A stretch of DNA of 64,000 nt from Rotaria sordida (lineage: Eukaryota; Rotifera; Eurotatoria; Philodinida; Philodinidae), in NCBI GenBank assembly GCA_905250125.1, contig CAJNOL010001010.1, positions 23,256-87,255 on the forward strand. Direction: 5' to 3'. The first letter of the stretch is position 1, and every line of letters starts with the position of its first letter. Positions 1-13,065 of this stretch are shown here, one piece after another. The notes below the pieces were generated by a model that made no database searches, was not told where the DNA came from, and was given only the letters and a program-made list of their open reading frames with translations. The position numbers and the translations under genes were made by a program.

Positions 1-858
1 TTTATAGGAAACTACAAGAATCTGTAAGTGATTTTATTAATATCGATGATCATTAAGAACGACGACGAGAAGAACATTATTTTAGCGTCTTAGCTCTAGT
101 GGAGCGATAAAATCTTGTCCTATCGTTATATCATTGGATTAAATTCCGTGCACATCAACAGCTAAATTTCGATAAAGGCTTATTAATAGAGTTCAGGGCT
201 TCTAAAAACCTGAAACCATCAAAATCATCAAATAGATACAAAAATTTGAAATCTATTTTTAGAAATTTTCACTGTTGAGATTAAAAATGCCACATATTTC
301 AATACTTAAGCAAAACAATAATATACATATATACTGAAATGTTTAATCTCAAGAATGAAAACATGAAGATTTCTCGACATAGATGTAAGAATTTTTGTAT
401 CTATCTGATGATTTAATGGTTCCAGTTTTTTGGAATTGTCGAACTCATCGGTAAAAATCACGAATGCAGTGTTTTTCCTTGTGAATAAACAGTTTCACAC
501 AGAATTCTTATTCGAATGATCAAGAGTAATCTGTTGATGAAGCCTGTTGACTTGGAAATTTCTAAGCCCGGACTCGTTCAACAGAAAGTTTTTTAGTTCA
601 CGATAGTGGCGAAGTTGACCTAGAGATCGAATTATCTTGATAAGTCCAATATGAGTTTGATAGGCATTTAATACCTGGAGATGTTTCTCCATCAAAATTG
701 CTTCGAACCGACTCAGATTCAGGTCTGTGATGAATTGGATGCGCTCTATTTTCCGATCTTCATGTTGGATAAAACATTAGACAAATTACTCATCTCTGAT
801 TTTATTATTCTTCTGAACGAGTCTTAAGGTTAGATTGAAAATTATTTTTTTCTCTTAG
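1..858. other. Upstream or intronic DNA before the PARN exons
   Basis: No PARN exon could be recognised here. The missing N-terminal exons lie either off the window or across a long intron that includes this stretch. It holds a foldback at 201-437. On the minus strand an open stretch at about 495-760 reads like protein (charged, Leu/His-rich) but has no recognisable family or clear start, so it may be a decayed insertion. Confidence 0.4.
201..437. repeat. Small foldback (inverted repeat)
   Basis: The sequence from 201 (AACCTGAAACCATCAAAAT...) is matched in reverse complement by the sequence ending near 437. Both arms share the core AATAGATACAAAAAT or its close variant. Similarity continues inward through GAGATTAAA, so nearly the whole 237 bp folds on itself. 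It looks like a MITE or similar palindromic element. I found no convincing target duplication. Confidence 0.65.
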
Positions 859-2501
859 GAAAAGCCTATAATTGGACATAATCTTCATATGGATATGCTA
901 CATATAATCAATCAATTTTTTACACCTATACCTTCTGTATGTATATTATATATTTTTATTTTCGTATATAATTCTCATTCTTATTTTAGTCTTATGATGA
1001 TTATAAATCCATTGTTAAATCTTTATTTCCTAAGTAAATATATTTCATAATTAATTCATATTGATTTTCTTAATCATTTTTTATTATTATTAAAGATTAA
1101 TCGATACAAAAACAATTGCATCAACATCTATTTTTCAAGTAAAAATATTTTATTTTAATCATGTTAAAAAAAAATATATGACATCTATTTTAATTATTAG
1201 AATATTATTTCAAATACAGCATTAAATGCTGTTTATAAAACAATTCGTGAACCATCATTTCCAGCATGTCGTTTTGGTATATACAACAATATGAATATTT
1301 TATATGTCTGTAATTTTGTTTTTTTTGTCCCTTCTAGAAACTGCTGATAATTTCCGGTATGCATTGGGTGAACATGAACATACAGCTGGTTATGATGCTA
1401 CTTGTACAGCTATTTGTATGGCTAAAATGATGGCATATATTGGTAGGAAAGAATAGAATAAAAATTTTATTTTTAATTTATTTGAATTTTACTTTTTAGC
1501 TGAAAAAACTGATTTTAAACAAAATCCAATTGAACATCCATTAATTAATACATTTACTGGAAAGTAAGTTTGAAAAAAAAAATGTTTTCAATAAAATATT
1601 AAAAAAGAAAAATATTTTAGATTATTTTATATGCGTTCATTTGATCTAAAATATTCTGATCTACTTAATGATGATGGTAAATAAATAATATTTTATAATG
1701 AATAAATTTTAATATTTCTTTTGTTTTATTAAAGATTTACCTGATCGATCATGTGTTTTTTATGTAACTCATCCTCAAAAATGGTCAACAGGAAATATAC
1801 GTGAATTTTTTTCTCAATGGAATCTTCTTTCATATGATCGATTTAATTTAACAACACATATTATTGCAGTATCATTAAAAAAAGATACAACAGAGACAAG
1901 TAAATATTCAAAAAAAAAAAACAAAGCTACTAACACAATCCCTATAGGATTCAAATATGAAACATGATGTAGTTACTATTGCTAATCACTAGGAGATTGT
2001 TTTATTCTATCTATTTTCGAGACATATTTCTTCAAAATATTTTTACTTAATTTAGTGTTAACAAAAATGCGTGCAAATGATAAAAATATAATAATTACTC
2101 CTTATGCCGAATATAATCATATTGATCTTTCAACAATAAAAATTAAAGAACCTAATCATCTTTTTGATATTGATCCAAATAATAGAAAATCTAATAAACG
2201 AACTTATATTGATAAAGATGCAGTTACATCAACTCCAGAAATTACAACAATTACGACTGTAAGTTTGTTTTTTTTTTTAGTTTAATTTCTAAAATGAAAT
2301 TATTACTTTTTATTTATTATATAGACGATCGATATAATTTCTGATACAATTGAAAAACCAATACAAATAACAAAAAGTTATAATGATCCATTATTAGATA
2401 ATAAAAGAAGAAGTCCAACAATTGAACAATTAATTGAACAAAAAGAAAAAGCAAAAGGAATTAAAAAACAAAAATTATTTGAATATGATGATGAATGGTA
2501 A
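859..2501 (+). CDS. PARN: Poly(A)-specific ribonuclease PARN, C-terminal part (5' exons missing)
   Basis: This is a 3' deadenylase of the DEDD/CAF1 family that removes mRNA poly(A) tails. The exons I see are 859-936, 990-1033, 1096-1138, 1201-1276, 1338-1442, 1500-1563, 1621-1676, 1735-1899, 2056-2258 and 2325-2501. All junctions are GT-AG and stay in frame, giving about 310 residues to a TAA stop. The first exon reads KPIIGHNLHMDMLH, matching PARN's GHN...D motif with one catalytic Asp. A later exon has HEHTAGYDA, the His/Asp pair of the fourth and fifth catalytic motifs. The part after YVTHPQKW fits the RNA-binding region, and the tail ends in an acidic EYDDEW. The N-terminal D-x-E motif is not in the window. 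Introns are 43-156 nt. Confidence 0.9.
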
Positions 2502-4569
2502 ACATTAATAAAAAAAAATAATCTTGTTTTTGTATTTCGATGTATTTTTTTCATTAAATATAAAACTCGATTGTTGTTCAATAATATAGACAACACAAAA
2601 GTCATTGAAGAAACAAAGTCATATATTACTTGTTAATAATGAAAATTTTTTTTGTTTATAAATTACAATACTATCAATTTTAATTTAATGTCATATTTAC
2701 ATAACATTTGACATACATTTTAATCATACCTGAAAAAGAAAATTGTTGAATATTGACAACTGAATAATGATGCATGATTTCATATGTCTCGGAAAATAGA
2801 GAATAAAAAGATCATAAAAAAAACCTTAGATAAACATATTTCATTCAAACTAACTCCTTTTCTGTTTATTCTTCTTGTAATCAAATCTTCACATATCCAT
2901 GATAAGTTAGTAACAACTTTGTATATGATATTTTTTTTTATCTATAGGAGTTCGCACAAATTCCAGATGGATAACAAATAGTAGTTAAAATATAAATGCC
3001 TTTTCAATTGTCTAACTGCAATTTTCGATTTTCTGCAAATATCCAAGAATTCGTGTAAGTTTTTGTTCATCAAGACTAATCTAAAAAGTAACGGAGGTAA
3101 CATCAATGAATAGAGAATTTTGTACTATGTGCTTTTACGATCTTTTTTTAAAGTTTCTAGTGCCATGACGCATGTAAAAAAATGATTAACACTAACGCCT
3201 TGTAGTATTTGTATATGCATTTCGAAAAAACGAATTTTCAAATGCAAGACTTGGTATAGGAAATCGTCATTTTTGCATTGTGGGATGTAGAATTTAATCC
3301 TTAAGAAAATAGTGTAGCTGTTAAGTTAAAGGGTATTTTGCTAAAATGATTATAAAAAATGAATGGAAGCGAATTTCAAAATTCTATTCGGACAAAAACT
3401 GTGTAGAAGTATTGACTTTTATTTGAGACCATCCCGAGATCTGCATCTCTTGTAATGACGAAGTTATTGTTCATCTCAATAATAAGACAAATTGTCTTTT
3501 TTAAGTTTTCTATTCTCAATTTGAATATAATCTATACGAAAAATAATAGATTCATCTCAATTTTGAAATTTAAAATCCAAAATGATTGATCAAAATCTAA
3601 GCTAGGACAATATTCCTTATGTTTTAGTTCGTTCAATTGTTTCTTATTCATTATTAATCGAATTCATTCTCATTATTTATCGATGTTGAGTTTTCGAATA
3701 TAATTTTTCAGTAAATTATATCATCTTCTGCTTATTTCTGCATAATCCTTGAATGATGCTTTACTAGATAGCTAATCTTATGCAATGTATATGTTATTTC
3801 TATAACAACTAAACGACTTTCAACATTTGACTATTACTCTATTTTGATCACAAAAATTCGATTGTTGAAATGTTTTCGTCGTCAATTAAGCTCAACACAA
3901 TAGTATCATTTAGAGTAGACCTTTCAAAAGCCTATCGAATAATATATAATTCAAAGTGGATCGCTACTTTTACAGCTCAATGGAAGGAAAATTTTGTCAT
4001 AGCTATTCTCATAATGTATATACGAATGAATAGTGTCATCTAAACAACAATATATTGTTATACTCCTATATTTCATTTTATATAGGAAAGAAGGAACTTT
4101 CATTTTATACATAAATCAAAATGAAAGAGTTGAATACGAGATGAAAAATTTGTGTCTACAAAAATTGATCGATATGAATCCTAGTCGACAAATTTATATT
4201 AATACAAAAAAAAGCTTGTTTTCTAAAAAGCATCAACACTCACGAACAAGCTAAACCGGTACCAAGAAAGAAGGTTTAAGACGTTCTGAATAAACTGAAA
4301 ATCATTACAAAGAAATACATATTTCTCTGATATATGCAAGATATGAACTAGAAATTCTTTTTAAAATTAAAATTGTCACATTTACAGATTTCCAACAAAG
4401 TATATAAGAATTAATTCTGATCGAAAAGTTGAATTAAGATAAAAGAATTTTAATTTTAGCATACGTCTACATTATTTGATAATGGGGTCAAAGCTAACAT
4501 TCGGTTTACAAAAGTTCATTATTAAGCACTGAAATTTGCTTGAAATAGCTGATTAAGTAATATCGTTTT
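2502..4569. other. AT-rich intergenic DNA
   Basis: This lies downstream of PARN. No gene could be supported. A 73-codon open stretch at 4033-4254 (+) has no recognisable motif and no splice partners, so I do not call it. Confidence 0.5.
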
Positions 4570-5643
4570 AGTTCTAGACTGCTACCTTGGCATACTACCT
4601 TTAACTTTTCAAGGCCTACCTGAGAGTACTCTTTGTGACTTTTCAAGGACTACCTAGAGGTACCATTTGTAACTTTTCAATAGCTACCTGGAGGGGGAGG
4701 GGAGGGAAAGACCCTTTGTAACTTTTCAAGGGCTACCTGAAGGTATTATTTGTAACTTTTCAACTGCTATATTGACATTGTAGAAGTATTTTGTTTTTGA
4801 GAACCACTCCAATATGATGCATAATATTTTATAATGGATTAATGTTTCTGGAATAACGTGTTCACTGATCTGGATCGTGAAAAATTTTGGACATGTTATT
4901 TAGAACATTTTATTAGTGTTTTAATGTAAAATATGCATGCTTTCTCAACTATGCAGGAAAGTATATGAGTGTATAGGATGGAAGTATTACAAAATTACAG
5001 TAGATTTTATTCAGTTTTGCATCTTGATTAAGAATATTATATTATTTTTTGATTGAATGAAGTCGTATATAAACAAATGCTAAGTATTCGAAGGATGTCA
5101 AAATCTGGAAAAAAAGCCTTGGAGAAAAGGAACCAACAATTCATCGCATATTATATAGGGATTCTATGAACTCATGAACTTTAATGAAACCGATGGTTTT
5201 GACGTCCTCTGAATACTTTGCATTTATCTCTATGTCACTTCATCCAATAAAAGCATAATATAATATTCTTAATCAAGGTGCAAAACTGAAACTAGCGGTG
5301 TCTAATTGCAATAAAAATAAAATCTACTGTAATTTTGCAGTACTTCCATCTTATACCCTCATATGCTTTCCTGCATAGTTGAGAAAGCATGCATATTTTA
5401 CATTAAAACACTAATAAAATGTTCTAAATAACATGTCCGAAATTTTTCATGATCCAGATCAGTGAACACGTTATTCCAGAAACATTAATCCATTATAAAA
5501 TATTATGCATCATATTGGAATGGTTCTCAAAACAAAAAAAAACTTCTATAATGTCAATATGGCAGCTGAAAAGCTATAGAGAGTACCCTCTTAGTAGCGC
5601 TTGAAAAATTAAAGGTAGTGTGCCAAGATAGCAGCCCAGAACT
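4570..5643. mobile_element. Large palindromic foldback element, about 1.07 kb
   Basis: The left end at 4570 (AGTTCTAGACTGCTACCTTGG) is mirrored by the right end at 5643 (rc AGTTCTGGGCTGCTATCTTGG). The arms run about 450-500 bp with few mismatches and include, in both copies, AACGTGTTCACTGATC and AAAATATGCATGC. The unpaired middle is about 100 bp (roughly 5100-5200). There is no coding capacity, so this would be a non-autonomous foldback element. The left arm is longer because it carries a tandem repeat at 4612-4764. TA dinucleotides flank both ends, but the target duplication is ambiguous. Confidence 0.85.
4612..4764 (+). repeat. Tandem repeat, about 35-bp unit, four copies
   Basis: Imperfect copies of a unit ending in TTTGTAACTTTTCAA and beginning with GGCTACCTG lie head to tail. 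One copy contains a G-rich expansion (GGAGGGGGAGGGGAGGG). The repeats occur only in the left arm of the surrounding palindrome. The right arm keeps about one unit. Confidence 0.75.
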
Positions 5644-7010
5644 TACATACAATATATGTATTAGAATTAAAAATAATACTAAATGAATGTTAACATGACA
5701 TCTCTATTTTGCACCAAGTTGAAAACCTGCTTGAAAAAACAGACTTCCTTTTTTGCAATACTATAAAGTTCTTGGTTATTATTCATACCGATCAGTTTTC
5801 GTTATCCCGGAAATTTTCGTGAAAACATTTCATAGTATGAACCGATAAAGGATATATAATATCGAGTTTTGAGTCAGTCACGCACGCTCAAAATGAGTTC
5901 TAGCTGTCTAATTCGAACGATGATTGATTTTTGACATTCAAATTAGTTATTGGAGAAATAATAAACTCAATTTTGAGAAGATGTCAATTCCATCACTTCG
6001 TAACCTCTTCCCCTCCTGTTCCTTTATATTGAAATGATCTGTAGTAGTTCAGAATAAAGATCTGAAAAATGATAAGTATCAAATAATCGCAAGAAAAAAT
6101 AGGATAAAAAAAATAGATACCATTCTATTATCAATTTCAGATGGCTAGGATTAGATACAATCACTTTCCTTTGCTACATAGCATGTATATGTAGCTAATC
6201 ATAAACTAACATGATGATGCATGATAAAGAAAAGTATTTCAGAAGAGTAAAACACCATTTGTACATATATTTTACTTTAGATGAAAACAAGTGAAGTAAG
6301 TCAAAAATGAAACGTTTGGACTTATTTTCATTCAAAGAAGAAAAAATTTTTAGAAAGCTTTGCAGCAGATTGTAAAACAACAATAAGAGATTTTTACTAT
6401 AATTGTTTGTTCTCGTTCCTCTCCTTAGACAATTTATGATCGGTTTCTTCAAATCATTAATGGCAACGACTCGTAAAACGGTATGACAGATTACGGTGAA
6501 GTTCATGTCTTCTCGTATATATTTAGTGTTTCTTAAACAAACGTTCATTCAATATAGATGATGCAACTGTCACTCTGTACAAATATATTACATACAGAAT
6601 TAATTATAATGGGTATGCTATCTCTTTTTTTTTTGGTTGGAATCATTATTCTTTTTATTGTTATCTAATAAAACTAAATACAAATATAAACGAGTTACAA
6701 CAGTAGCATCTGTCTATTACTCTCTTTCTCTTCTATTTGACAACGCTATTCATCAGATCATCTGACAACTCTTTGAATGTCTTAATGATATTTCAAAAAG
6801 TATTTAGATTATTTCAATTAATCAAATTCTATCTGATTAGTAAACCTAAAATATATCTAAGTTTTGATTATTCAACTTGATCGAAATTTCTTTATAATAA
6901 ACATAATATAAATGACTTACAATTACCGCCAAGATTAATTTGAAAAGAAAAACCTTAGTAACTTTACTCTATCTTTTGTTGCATTTTTTGTTAAACATAC
7001 ATATATATAT
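5644..7010. other. Intergenic DNA upstream of the HMG-box gene
   Basis: No gene could be supported. A 117-codon open stretch on the minus strand (6195-6548) has no family resemblance or splice context. TA-rich runs lie just before the HMG gene start at 7011. Confidence 0.45.
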
Positions 7011-9207
7011 ATGAACAATAGTATAATGCATCAAGTTTCAAGAGAACAACAACAAACTACGGCTACTATGTTAGATGAATATTGTCGATATTATTCAGAT
7101 TTTAGTACAAAAAATAATTTTGTTTTTCTAATTTAAAAAAAAAGATTCGATTTACTTATATATTCTAGGCAAAATATTGTATATCTATATAAGAAATTTT
7201 CATCCTCAACTTCATTTTGAATTTGAACAACTTCTCGATGCATCATACAATGTATGGCATCGTTTAACTGATGATGAAAAAATTTCATTATCAACTTTTC
7301 TTGAAGAAATAAATCAAGAAAATAATCATGTAAGTATTAATTCGAAATAACAAACAAAAATCATATAATCAAATTATCTTGATATATGTGAAATAGTTTT
7401 TACAATCAATTTGATTCATTTTTACTATAGAAAAATCGATGAAATTCACTTTAAATATTGAGAGATTTCTCTCATAGAAAGACAATGAATAGTTTTAATT
7501 TCATATTATAGCTCTCAATAGATCTCTATAATATAGTGGCAATAGTAAAGTTGATAAGCACGTCAAAAATCTACAGTGATAATCGATGTATTTTAACACT
7601 GTTAAGTTCTCTGACGAGAGAAGTCCTGCAACTGATAAGTCTGTTTTCAGTCAAGATTAGAATTGGAGTGATACTAAAGAGAAGACTCACACGCCAATCT
7701 ACAGCCAGTATCATTGAAGCAACAATCATGTTGTTATCATATATAAGAGATGTATAAGACACGGTTTTATTATCACTGTATCTTAGGATAGGAATAACGA
7801 AAAGATCTGAAACTTTGACAACAAATTATTTTCGTTAAGGTCTGTCTCTGTACAAAACTTTCAAATTGAAATTCGAAAAAAAATACTTAAAAAATGCAAT
7901 ATCTCCACAGCAATAATTTAAGATCCTGAACTGTTTTCGAAATATTCATAGTTTATATTCGGGTTCTACGTAATGTACGTAGTCTCGATTTAAAAGCGAT
8001 TTGTTAGAGAACTTAACAGTCTTAATACATCTTCCATTATTTATTTTTTTTTTAATTTAAGTACATGATAGGTAATGAATATAAAAAAAGAGACATAGGT
8101 CGAATAAGCAAGGTCGTGATTGTTTTCGAATGAATAACCTCGTACAGTAAATAATTGTATATTCATTTGTCCGACACTTAATAATTGTACAGAAAAAAAA
8201 GGTTAAATACTGTCCTACTATCTTTCATGTTAAAATGTTATGTTATGGTTTTTTTTACAACGACACAATTGGCATGTAACGATTATATATAATTACTACA
8301 GAAAAGGTACAATTATCATCCATGATGAAAAAAAATAAAAGACGATAATTCATGCACTTCGAAAACATATTAAAAATACAAATGAAGTGCATTGAATGAG
8401 GAAAGTGCAATAAATTTTGATCAAGTACGATGATATACAAGTAAACTTATGTTGTCTCTTTAGAACGTACTTTCCTATTGAATAGAATCGTGAGAATGAA
8501 TTTTTTCTTTATCGCATAGAGGCTTATTAGGAGTCATTAAGCATCCTATGATTAGTGATATTCTCTTACACATTATATCAACATAAATCAAATCCTCTCG
8601 ACTGTCTACTTTCAATATTGATATGTATCAGTAAAATAATTTTATGTTGTTTTTGTTTAAATTAAACATACATAGTTTTATCATTATCTAATAGACTACA
8701 TTATCATCATCGAAAATAAAAACATTCAATAATTTGATAAATTGTAATTCATTAACAACAAAATTAAAATATTCAATAAATCATTCAAATCAAAAGAATG
8801 AAAAATTAAATTCTAAAATAATAGCATTAAATACTAGTTCATGTAAAACATTTAATTCAAAAAATAAGAAATTATTAATTAAAAAATCAATTTCAATTAC
8901 ACCATTTCATATTTATTTAAAAGATGAACGTCAAAAATTAATTAAAAAACATAGAAATATGTCAATAAATGATATAAATAAACGTTTATCTGAACGTTGG
9001 AAAAAAATGTCTAATCGAATGAAACAAAACTATGAATATCGATCATATCTTGCTAAAAAACGTTTATATAAAAAACAAGGTAAATTAATTCGATTAAAAA
9101 AACCTTCTTTTATTAAACGAATATCGTCAAAAACAAGACAAATAAGGAATAAAAAACAACAATTATCGAACATATTTCGATCAAATATTTCAATTCGAGC
9201 AAAATGA
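7011..9207 (+). CDS. HMG-box protein, three exons
   Basis: Exons 7011-7104, 7169-7329 and 8695-9207 join in frame into about 255 residues. The 8695 exon has no ATG of its own and opens at an AG acceptor in phase 0, matching the GTAAGT donor at 7330. Residues about 150-215 form an HMG box: TPFHIYLKDERQ, then INDINKRLSERWKKMS, then KQNYEYRSYLAKKR, with the Trp and basic/aromatic spacing of DNA-bending boxes. The N-terminal part holds NVWHRLTDDEKIS, which resembles the third helix of a weaker second box. The C-terminus is strongly basic. The likely role is nuclear or mitochondrial DNA binding; the subfamily is unknown. The second intron (1365 nt) is unusually long here. The gene ends 39 bp from the convergent kinase gene. 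Confidence 0.72.
7330..8694. other. Long intron of the HMG-box gene with repeat remnant
   Basis: The overlapping open stretches here (7536-7762 on both strands) are antisense shadows without motifs. The part at about 7790-7945 (GAAAAGATCTGAAA..., then CTCTGTACAAAACTTTCAA) resembles the arms of the foldback at 33655-34145 and is probably a decayed copy. Confidence 0.5.
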
Positions 9208-9246
9208 ATTGTCTTTTTTTCTTTCTTTAATTAATAAATTAATTTA

Positions 9247-10496
9247 TCAATTGCTAAAAAAAGGATGTTGTAATAATTGTTCTGCAGTTGGACGAAGAAT
9301 TGGATTTATTTGTAAGCATTGTTGTAATACTTCACGTAAATGATTATTAGTTGTAAATGGAATAATTGGATTTTGTGTTAGTCGTGCTATATAAGACATT
9401 TTATCATAATTATCTTGAACATGTTCAAATGGTCGATAACCAAAGACCATTTCAAATAAAAGAACACCTATGAAAAGAAAACAAAAACAAAAAACAAATT
9501 TTTTTTTGTAAAAAAAAAAACAATAAAAATGACAAACCAAGTGCCCAAATATCTGATGCTCGACCTTGACGAGAATATTGACCATTTTGTATTTGACATA
9601 CTTCAGGTGGCATATATTCTGGTGTACCTTTGAATATTTTAGTAGAATTTTAATAAAAAGAAAGATTATTTAAATAATTCCACCTGCAAATGGTCTCAAT
9701 ACAGATTGTTGTGTATGTGATAAACGAAATGAAAGACCTAAATCAATAATACGAAGTTGACCACCATGTGTCATTATAAAATTTTCTGGTTTAATATCTA
9801 AAATAATAGTTTTATTTATTTATTTATTTATTTATGATTTAAAAATTGAATTACAATTTACCTGAATGAACAATTCCATATCGATGAAGTAAAGCAACAG
9901 CTTCGACCATTTGATACCAATAAAATTTTACTTGTGCATTTGTCATTTTTTTTTTATTAGGTGGTGCTTGTAGTGGTAACATAAAACGAAAATCATGTCC
10001 AGTTTCCATAACAATTTTACCTATTTGAGATTTTTTATCATATTCATGATTATAAACTCTTATAACATATGGATTATGTGGTTGTAATTTAGTTAAATAA
10101 CGTATTTCTTTAAAAAATATTCTTGAATGTTCATGACTATCATTTGAATCAAGATTTTGTACTACTTTTATGGCTACAGATTGACCTGTTCGAGGATCAT
10201 ATGCAGCATAAACACGACTATGAAGTCCTTCACCAAGTAAACGAATAACGGTATATGGAATAGAATTGACATAAATTGTTGTTGATTGTATTTTTAAATT
10301 TGTTAATGAAGGAGGTGAAGATGTAGGTACTATTGGATAATTATAACTTGGTGAAGCCGGTAAAGCTAAAATGAAATTTATTGTTTAGTTTTGTTCTTTT
10401 TTTGTTTTTGGTTTGAATATAAAATATCTTACTAGCATCACATGATGGCTTGCAATTGGCCGGAAATGGATGAAAAGCATAAGCGATTTTAATCAT
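9247..10496 (-). CDS. TTK/Mps1-like protein kinase
   Basis: Five exons (10433-10496, 9862-10365, 9684-9797, 9538-9627, 9247-9467) join in frame into 330 residues, essentially a bare kinase domain. It has a glycine loop LLGEGLHSRVY, VAIK lysine at residue 88, catalytic loop HSDIKPENF with Asp190, then IIDLGLSF (DLG rather than DFG, Asp208), and GTPEYMPPE as the APE-type motif. HSD instead of HRD and the tail LRPTAEQLLQHPFF are like the spindle-checkpoint kinase TTK/Mps1. The N-terminal TPR region of vertebrate TTK is absent, so this may be a shortened paralogue. The ATG at 10496 is the first in frame after an upstream stop. Confidence 0.85.
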
Positions 10497-11489
10497 TTGA
10501 TTATAGGTTCTTCTCTGTTATATGATGTCATACGACAAGTAAAACATGCCTATGTATAATAAAATATATATATATTTTTGCTGTTCTCGTTTTTTTTATT
10601 TCTATGGATTCTTTTTCTTTCTCTTGTGAACCTTCAAATAAAAAGATTGTCGTTTTTTTTTCTTCCTCTCTTTTGTTAACACTCTCCTATAATATGTTAA
10701 TTAATCGAGCATGAACTATTATATTCTGAACAAGATCAAGGTCATGGCTCTTTTCTTTACTTATCAAAAAATGCCGTCGCATGTCTCTTACCTTTAACAA
10801 TCTGAATGAGAATCTACAGATCGAATGATATACTGATTACCCATTGAGCTGCTTGTCGCCGTTATTCATTCAAAATATAGTTATCAAGTATCCGCTTATG
10901 CGAATATATCATATACTTGTTGCATGCTTGATTGATGTTAGTGTCGTGTATGCAACTGAGCAACTGCTGATGTACCGTTCGTTTTTCTTTTTCTTTTTCG
11001 TTTTCTTTTTCTACTGCATTCAATTTACGTAAGACGAAAGACATAGTATGTTGCGCGAATGAGAGCGAGTAGATATACACGCTTTGTAATGCTCAGAACA
11101 GATGCATTCAAACAAGTCGATGTCATAGTATTAATAATAGTGTTCAACAAAAAAACCTATATGTATATATATAACCGAAATGATTCATATTCATCGTATA
11201 ACAACCTCCTGTGAAGTAATCGTTCTCTTTAATTCATCATGCATTTTATTTATCAGAATAGGGCAAATAAAAAATACATAAAAATATGTTGTTCAGAATC
11301 TATATATGGATGATTTTTTTTTGTATTGAGATCAAACGCGTTATAGATACGTACATGTCAGTTAATCTTTCAACTAGGATATATATATATTTCAGGTATA
11401 TATCGTGTATCTTTCAAACAATTACTTTTACCATGATTATTTAAATTACGTTGGTATTAAATAGATTGTTTATATTGATCACATTGTTC
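10497..11489. other. Intergenic DNA upstream of the kinase gene
   Basis: No gene could be supported. Open stretches at 10844-11080 on both strands are low-complexity (pyrimidine-rich TTCTTTTTC run) and shadow each other. Confidence 0.5.
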
Positions 11490-12330
11490 ATGTGCAAGAA
11501 TACCTTGTGGAGCTTTTCAATACATTTTTTTTTCATCTTGATCGCATTTACGTTTCTCATTGGTGGCTTCTATCTCTAAATTGCTTCAAGGTTTTTATGT
11601 ATTGTTAACTGACAACGATGTCATTCATGATTTTCTGATAAAAGACTAGCAAAAAAAAAATTTTTTTTTTTGTTTTTATTATTCAATTGAAAAATAAAAA
11701 CATACTCTTCTTTTATAATATTTAATAGTTTTTATTCATATTTTTGATCGAACATTTATTTAAGTAATTGTCATCGTTGTTCAATAAAATTTTTTTATTG
11801 ACATACAATTTCTATTGCATGTAGAAAACGTTCTTGTCATTGTTCAGGTGACATATCATGCAGACCAAGGAAAAAGTGTTTCGATTTTACAAATCATTAA
11901 TTCAGTAGGTTTATTTCGAATCTAATTCTTTTTTATAGAAAAGAAAAGATCCTATTGGATAAGATGACCATTCTGCTTTGACAAGCCAGCTATATCATGT
12001 TGTAGAGCAACTCGTGGTGCATCAAGCAGCATATATGAATTTGTATTTTCATCAAATTTTAACGTTTTACAAAGCCATACCCAAATTCTTAGTACATTTA
12101 CTAGCTTCTGTAACCATTGTATGATGTTTTACACTCTTTGGCACTACTCTTGAGAGCGAAAGTGATCAACTATACCATTTTCTTAGGGATTATGTGCCAT
12201 CATGTTCTATAATGGCAAACCAATTTTTCGCTTTCAGACCTTGGAGTGTGGGTACTGGTGTTCTGTTGATACACGCCAACAGCCATACCCTTTTCTTTGT
12301 ACTAAAAAAAAATTCCATTACTAATATTTG
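11490..12330 (-). pseudogene. Decayed protein-coding gene, family not recognised
   Basis: Read on the minus strand, several separated segments look like real protein but are broken by stops and frame changes. Examples are LKAKNWFAIIEHDGT near 12200-12250, LLDAPRVALQHDIAGLSKQNG near 11965-12035, HFFLGLHDMSPEQ near 11835-11885 (followed directly by a TGA where Trp would fit), and NEKRKCDQDEKKCIEKLHK near 11505-11560. Such segments in one order on one strand suggest one dead gene. I cannot name the family. Confidence 0.45.
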
Positions 12331-12749
12331 TCTAGCTTTATTATGCATGATTTTCTTTGGCAGCTGATTTCATATAAGTTGTTGACCGTGGATAAAATTA
12401 GTTCAATCTTATATAGGTCAACAAAAATTTTCTTTAATATTCTGGTACAAACTGGTATGTTCTAATTCAAATTTGGAGCTAATTTTGAGTTTGATTCGAG
12501 TTTAGTGCAGAAATGTCATAATATCCATAACTCGAGTATCGAGATTCACAACATAAATATTAGGATATCTACTTAATGTATTAACGATATCCATATGCCA
12601 CTAAATTAAGGGAGCCCCCTCAGAAAAAGCCAATTTTGTGATTTATAGCTAGTTAGATAGAGCAAAGTTTCTACTTCCGAATGCACTAATATAGAATAAT
12701 AATGTTCTTCCTGAAAAATTTTGGTTTTTACGTTTCCGTGCATCCCAGA
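12331..12749. other. Intergenic DNA
   Basis: No gene is seen. It may be the outer part of the foldback that starts near 12750. Confidence 0.35.
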
Positions 12750-13065
12750 TTTCTCCGTCATTTTAAACGCTAGCAAGCTCACCTCAGTGTCAAAATGAAG
12801 GCAAAAATTAGTTTTACAGTTAAACAGAGTTGAATTTTTCGATCTCTCCATTAATATTTATAAAAAAAAAAAACGTGATCGTTCTGGACCTACCTCCTAC
12901 CTCCTTTAGGTTTTTCGTATTTCATTCGAGGAGTTTTCTAGGAACACAAGCTAGAAGGAAATCGATAAAACGGACCCTGTTAAGTTGTAGAGCTAATTTT
13001 TGCCTTCATCTTGACACCAACCCGAACTTTCTAGCATTTGAAATGACAGCGAAATTTGGGGGTGT
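12750..13065. repeat. Foldback element
   Basis: The segment 12755-12842, including GTCAAAATGAAGGCAAAAAT, is repeated in reverse complement at 12961-13060 (ATTTTTGCCTTCATCTTGAC). Arms are about 90-100 bp with moderate divergence and a 120-bp middle. The short open stretches on both strands here encode matching peptides because of the inverted repeat; they are not genes. Confidence 0.7.

Noticed and set aside
6195-6548. 117-codon minus-strand frame
   Set aside because: No motif, no splice partners and no signal or domain; chance is likely in AT-rich DNA.
7536-7762. Open frames on both strands in the HMG-box intron
   Set aside because: They are antisense shadows of each other and lie in an intron that splices in phase.
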